The notes beneath the pieces were generated by a model, which worked only from the letters and a program-made list of their open reading frames with translations, did no database searches and had not been told where the DNA came from. The translations under genes were made by a program, and so were the position numbers. Shown one piece after another: positions 5,822 through 6,415 of a stretch of DNA of 6,415 bases (positions are counted from its first letter, which is position 1; the number at the start of each line of letters is the position of its first letter). The DNA comes from Frankiaceae bacterium. Lineage in GTDB: Bacteria; Actinomycetota; Actinomycetes; JAFAQI01. The stretch spans positions 1-6,415 of the forward strand of contig JAVEEH010000266.1 of NCBI GenBank assembly GCA_030840545.1. Direction: 5' to 3'.

Positions 5822-5837
5822 AAGCGCCAGATCGACA
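5811..5837 (-). promoter_or_regulatory. Putative ECF42-dependent promoter of the DGPF-sigma-MMPL operon
   Basis: The minus strand carries TGTCGA (5837-5832), a 17-base spacer, and CGTC (5814-5811). From what I recall of work on ECF42 in Streptomyces venezuelae, promoters of DGPF genes have TGTCGA at -35 and CG[A/T]C at -10, and ECF promoters normally have 16-17 bases between the elements. The expected transcription start is near 5804-5806, giving a leader of about 45 nt that includes the GAAGGGA ribosome site. This implies that the sigma factor activates its own operon. Confidence 0.72.
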
Positions 5838-5864
5838 GCGTGGCGAGGTCCGCTTGCCGGACGG

Positions 5865-5870
5865 TACGGT
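5865..5870 (+). promoter_or_regulatory. Putative -10 element of a leaderless amidase promoter
   Basis: TACGGT is followed by CGCCCT and then the amidase ATG at 5877, a TANNNT-N6-ATG layout that would start the transcript on the ATG itself. There is no good Shine-Dalgarno sequence. A small inverted repeat, GTCCG (5848-5852) and CGGAC (5858-5862), lies directly upstream between the -10 and the likely -35 zone. The 116-bp gap to the DGPF gene must hold both divergent promoters. Confidence 0.5.
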
Positions 5871-5876
5871 CGCCCT

Positions 5877-6415
5877 ATGAGCACGTTCATCACCCGCCTG
5901 GAGCCGAGCGGGAACGGCCCGCGCCTCGCGGTCAAGGACCTCATCGACGTCGTAGGGGTGCCGACCACCGCGGGTTCACGCGCGCTCGAGCGCTCGGCCC
6001 CGCCGGCGGCCCGCGACGCCGCGTGCATGGCCGGTGCGCGCGCCGCCGACGTCCGCGTCGTCGGCAAGACCAACCTGCACGAGCTGGCGATGCTGCCGCT
6101 GGGGACGAACCCGTGGTTCGGCACGCCCGCCAACCCCTTCGACCAGGCGCTCATCCCGGGCGGCTCGTCGAGTGGGTCGGCGGTCGCCGTCGCAATGGAC
6201 GAGGCCGACGTCGCCTACGGCTCCGACACGGGCGGCTCGGTCCGCATCCCCGCCGCGTGCTGCGGCGTCGCCGGCCTGAAGACGACGCACGGACGCATCC
6301 CGCTCGAGGGCGTCTGGCCGCTGGCTCCGTCGTTCGACACGATCGGGCCGCTGGCCCGCGATGTCGGCGGCCTCGAGCTCGGGATGCAGCTGCTGGAGCC
6401 GGGCTTCACGGCGGC
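5877..6415 (+). CDS. Amidase-signature family hydrolase, N-terminal 179 residues, cut by window edge
   Basis: The frame starts at the ATG at 5877 and stays open to the right edge. Amidase-signature enzymes cleave amide bonds with a Ser-cisSer-Lys triad. All three residues are visible: K20 in LAVKDLIDV, the cis-serine S97 in PGGSSSGSA (94-102), and the nucleophile S121 in GSDTGGSVRIPA (115-126). The S97-S121 spacing of 24 equals that of fatty-acid amide hydrolase (S217-S241). Further family marks are VGKTNLHELA (62-71) and GLKTTHGRIPLEG (133-145), then SFDTIGPLARDV (152-163). The catalytic Lys is only 20 residues from the start, whereas many amidases have 60 or more residues before it; the protein begins directly with the catalytic core, as in short stand-alone actinobacterial amidases. 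The phasing of the start with a -10-like hexamer supports the ATG. GatA is unlikely given the context and short N-terminus. The substrate is unknown. Confidence 0.93.
   Translation, partial: MSTFITRLEPSGNGPRLAVKDLIDVVGVPTTAGSRALERSAPPAARDAACMAGARAADVRVVGKTNLHELAMLPLGTNPWFGTPANPFDQALIPGGSSSGSAVAVAMDEADVAYGSDTGGSVRIPAACCGVAGLKTTHGRIPLEGVWPLAPSFDTIGPLARDVGGLELGMQLLEPGFTA

Noticed and set aside
5753..6154. Minus-strand 133-codon frame opposite the amidase start and over the promoter gap
   Set aside because: It is antisense to a well-supported amidase with all catalytic residues, and shows no protein signature.

Overview
The window is GC-rich throughout, with codon third positions dominated by G/C, GTG (and apparently CTG) starts, and several start codons preceded directly by a -10-like hexamer. 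Gene content and style point to a high-GC Gram-positive bacterium (Actinomycetota). I cannot name a genus. I see no mobile element, CRISPR array, tRNA or rRNA.

Layout, left to right. (1) Positions 1-85 hold the first 28 codons of a leftward short-chain dehydrogenase (SDR) that runs off the left edge. Just upstream, at 116-186, is a 71-nt imperfect palindrome. (2) 219-851 (minus) encodes a 210-residue single-pass membrane-anchored protein with an outside beta-rich domain and four cysteines; its function is unknown. (3) Divergent from it, 942-1991 (plus) encodes a zinc- and probably NAD-dependent alcohol dehydrogenase close to the Rhodococcus ADH-A type. Its stop codon interlocks with the stop of the next gene inside an 8-bp palindrome. 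(4) 1988-5760 (minus) is a compact leftward operon read in the order DGPF/YCII-domain protein (5760-5413), ECF42-type sigma factor with a C-terminal TPR-like extension (5416-4151), and MMPL/RND-family membrane transporter (4114-1988). (5) 5877 to the right edge (plus) is the first 179 codons of an amidase-signature enzyme, divergent from the operon.

The central unit is the DGPF-sigma-MMPL operon. ECF42 sigma factors are known to sit beside DGPF genes and to drive them from promoters with a TGTCGA -35 and a CG[A/T]C -10. This window has TGTCGA-N17-CGTC, correctly oriented, about 50-75 nt upstream of the DGPF start, so the operon is probably self-activating. No anti-sigma gene is present, which fits control through the C-terminal extension. 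An MMPL transporter in the same transcription unit suggests export of a lipid or small molecule as an output. The sigma gene has no ATG, GTG or TTG at the place where homology begins. The best start is a CTG overlapping the DGPF stop as CTGA.

Four starts (SDR, alcohol dehydrogenase, MMPL, amidase) have an A/T-containing hexamer resembling a -10 box followed by exactly six bases and then the start codon, the arrangement expected of leaderless actinobacterial transcripts. The DGPF and membrane-anchored protein genes have Shine-Dalgarno-like sequences instead.
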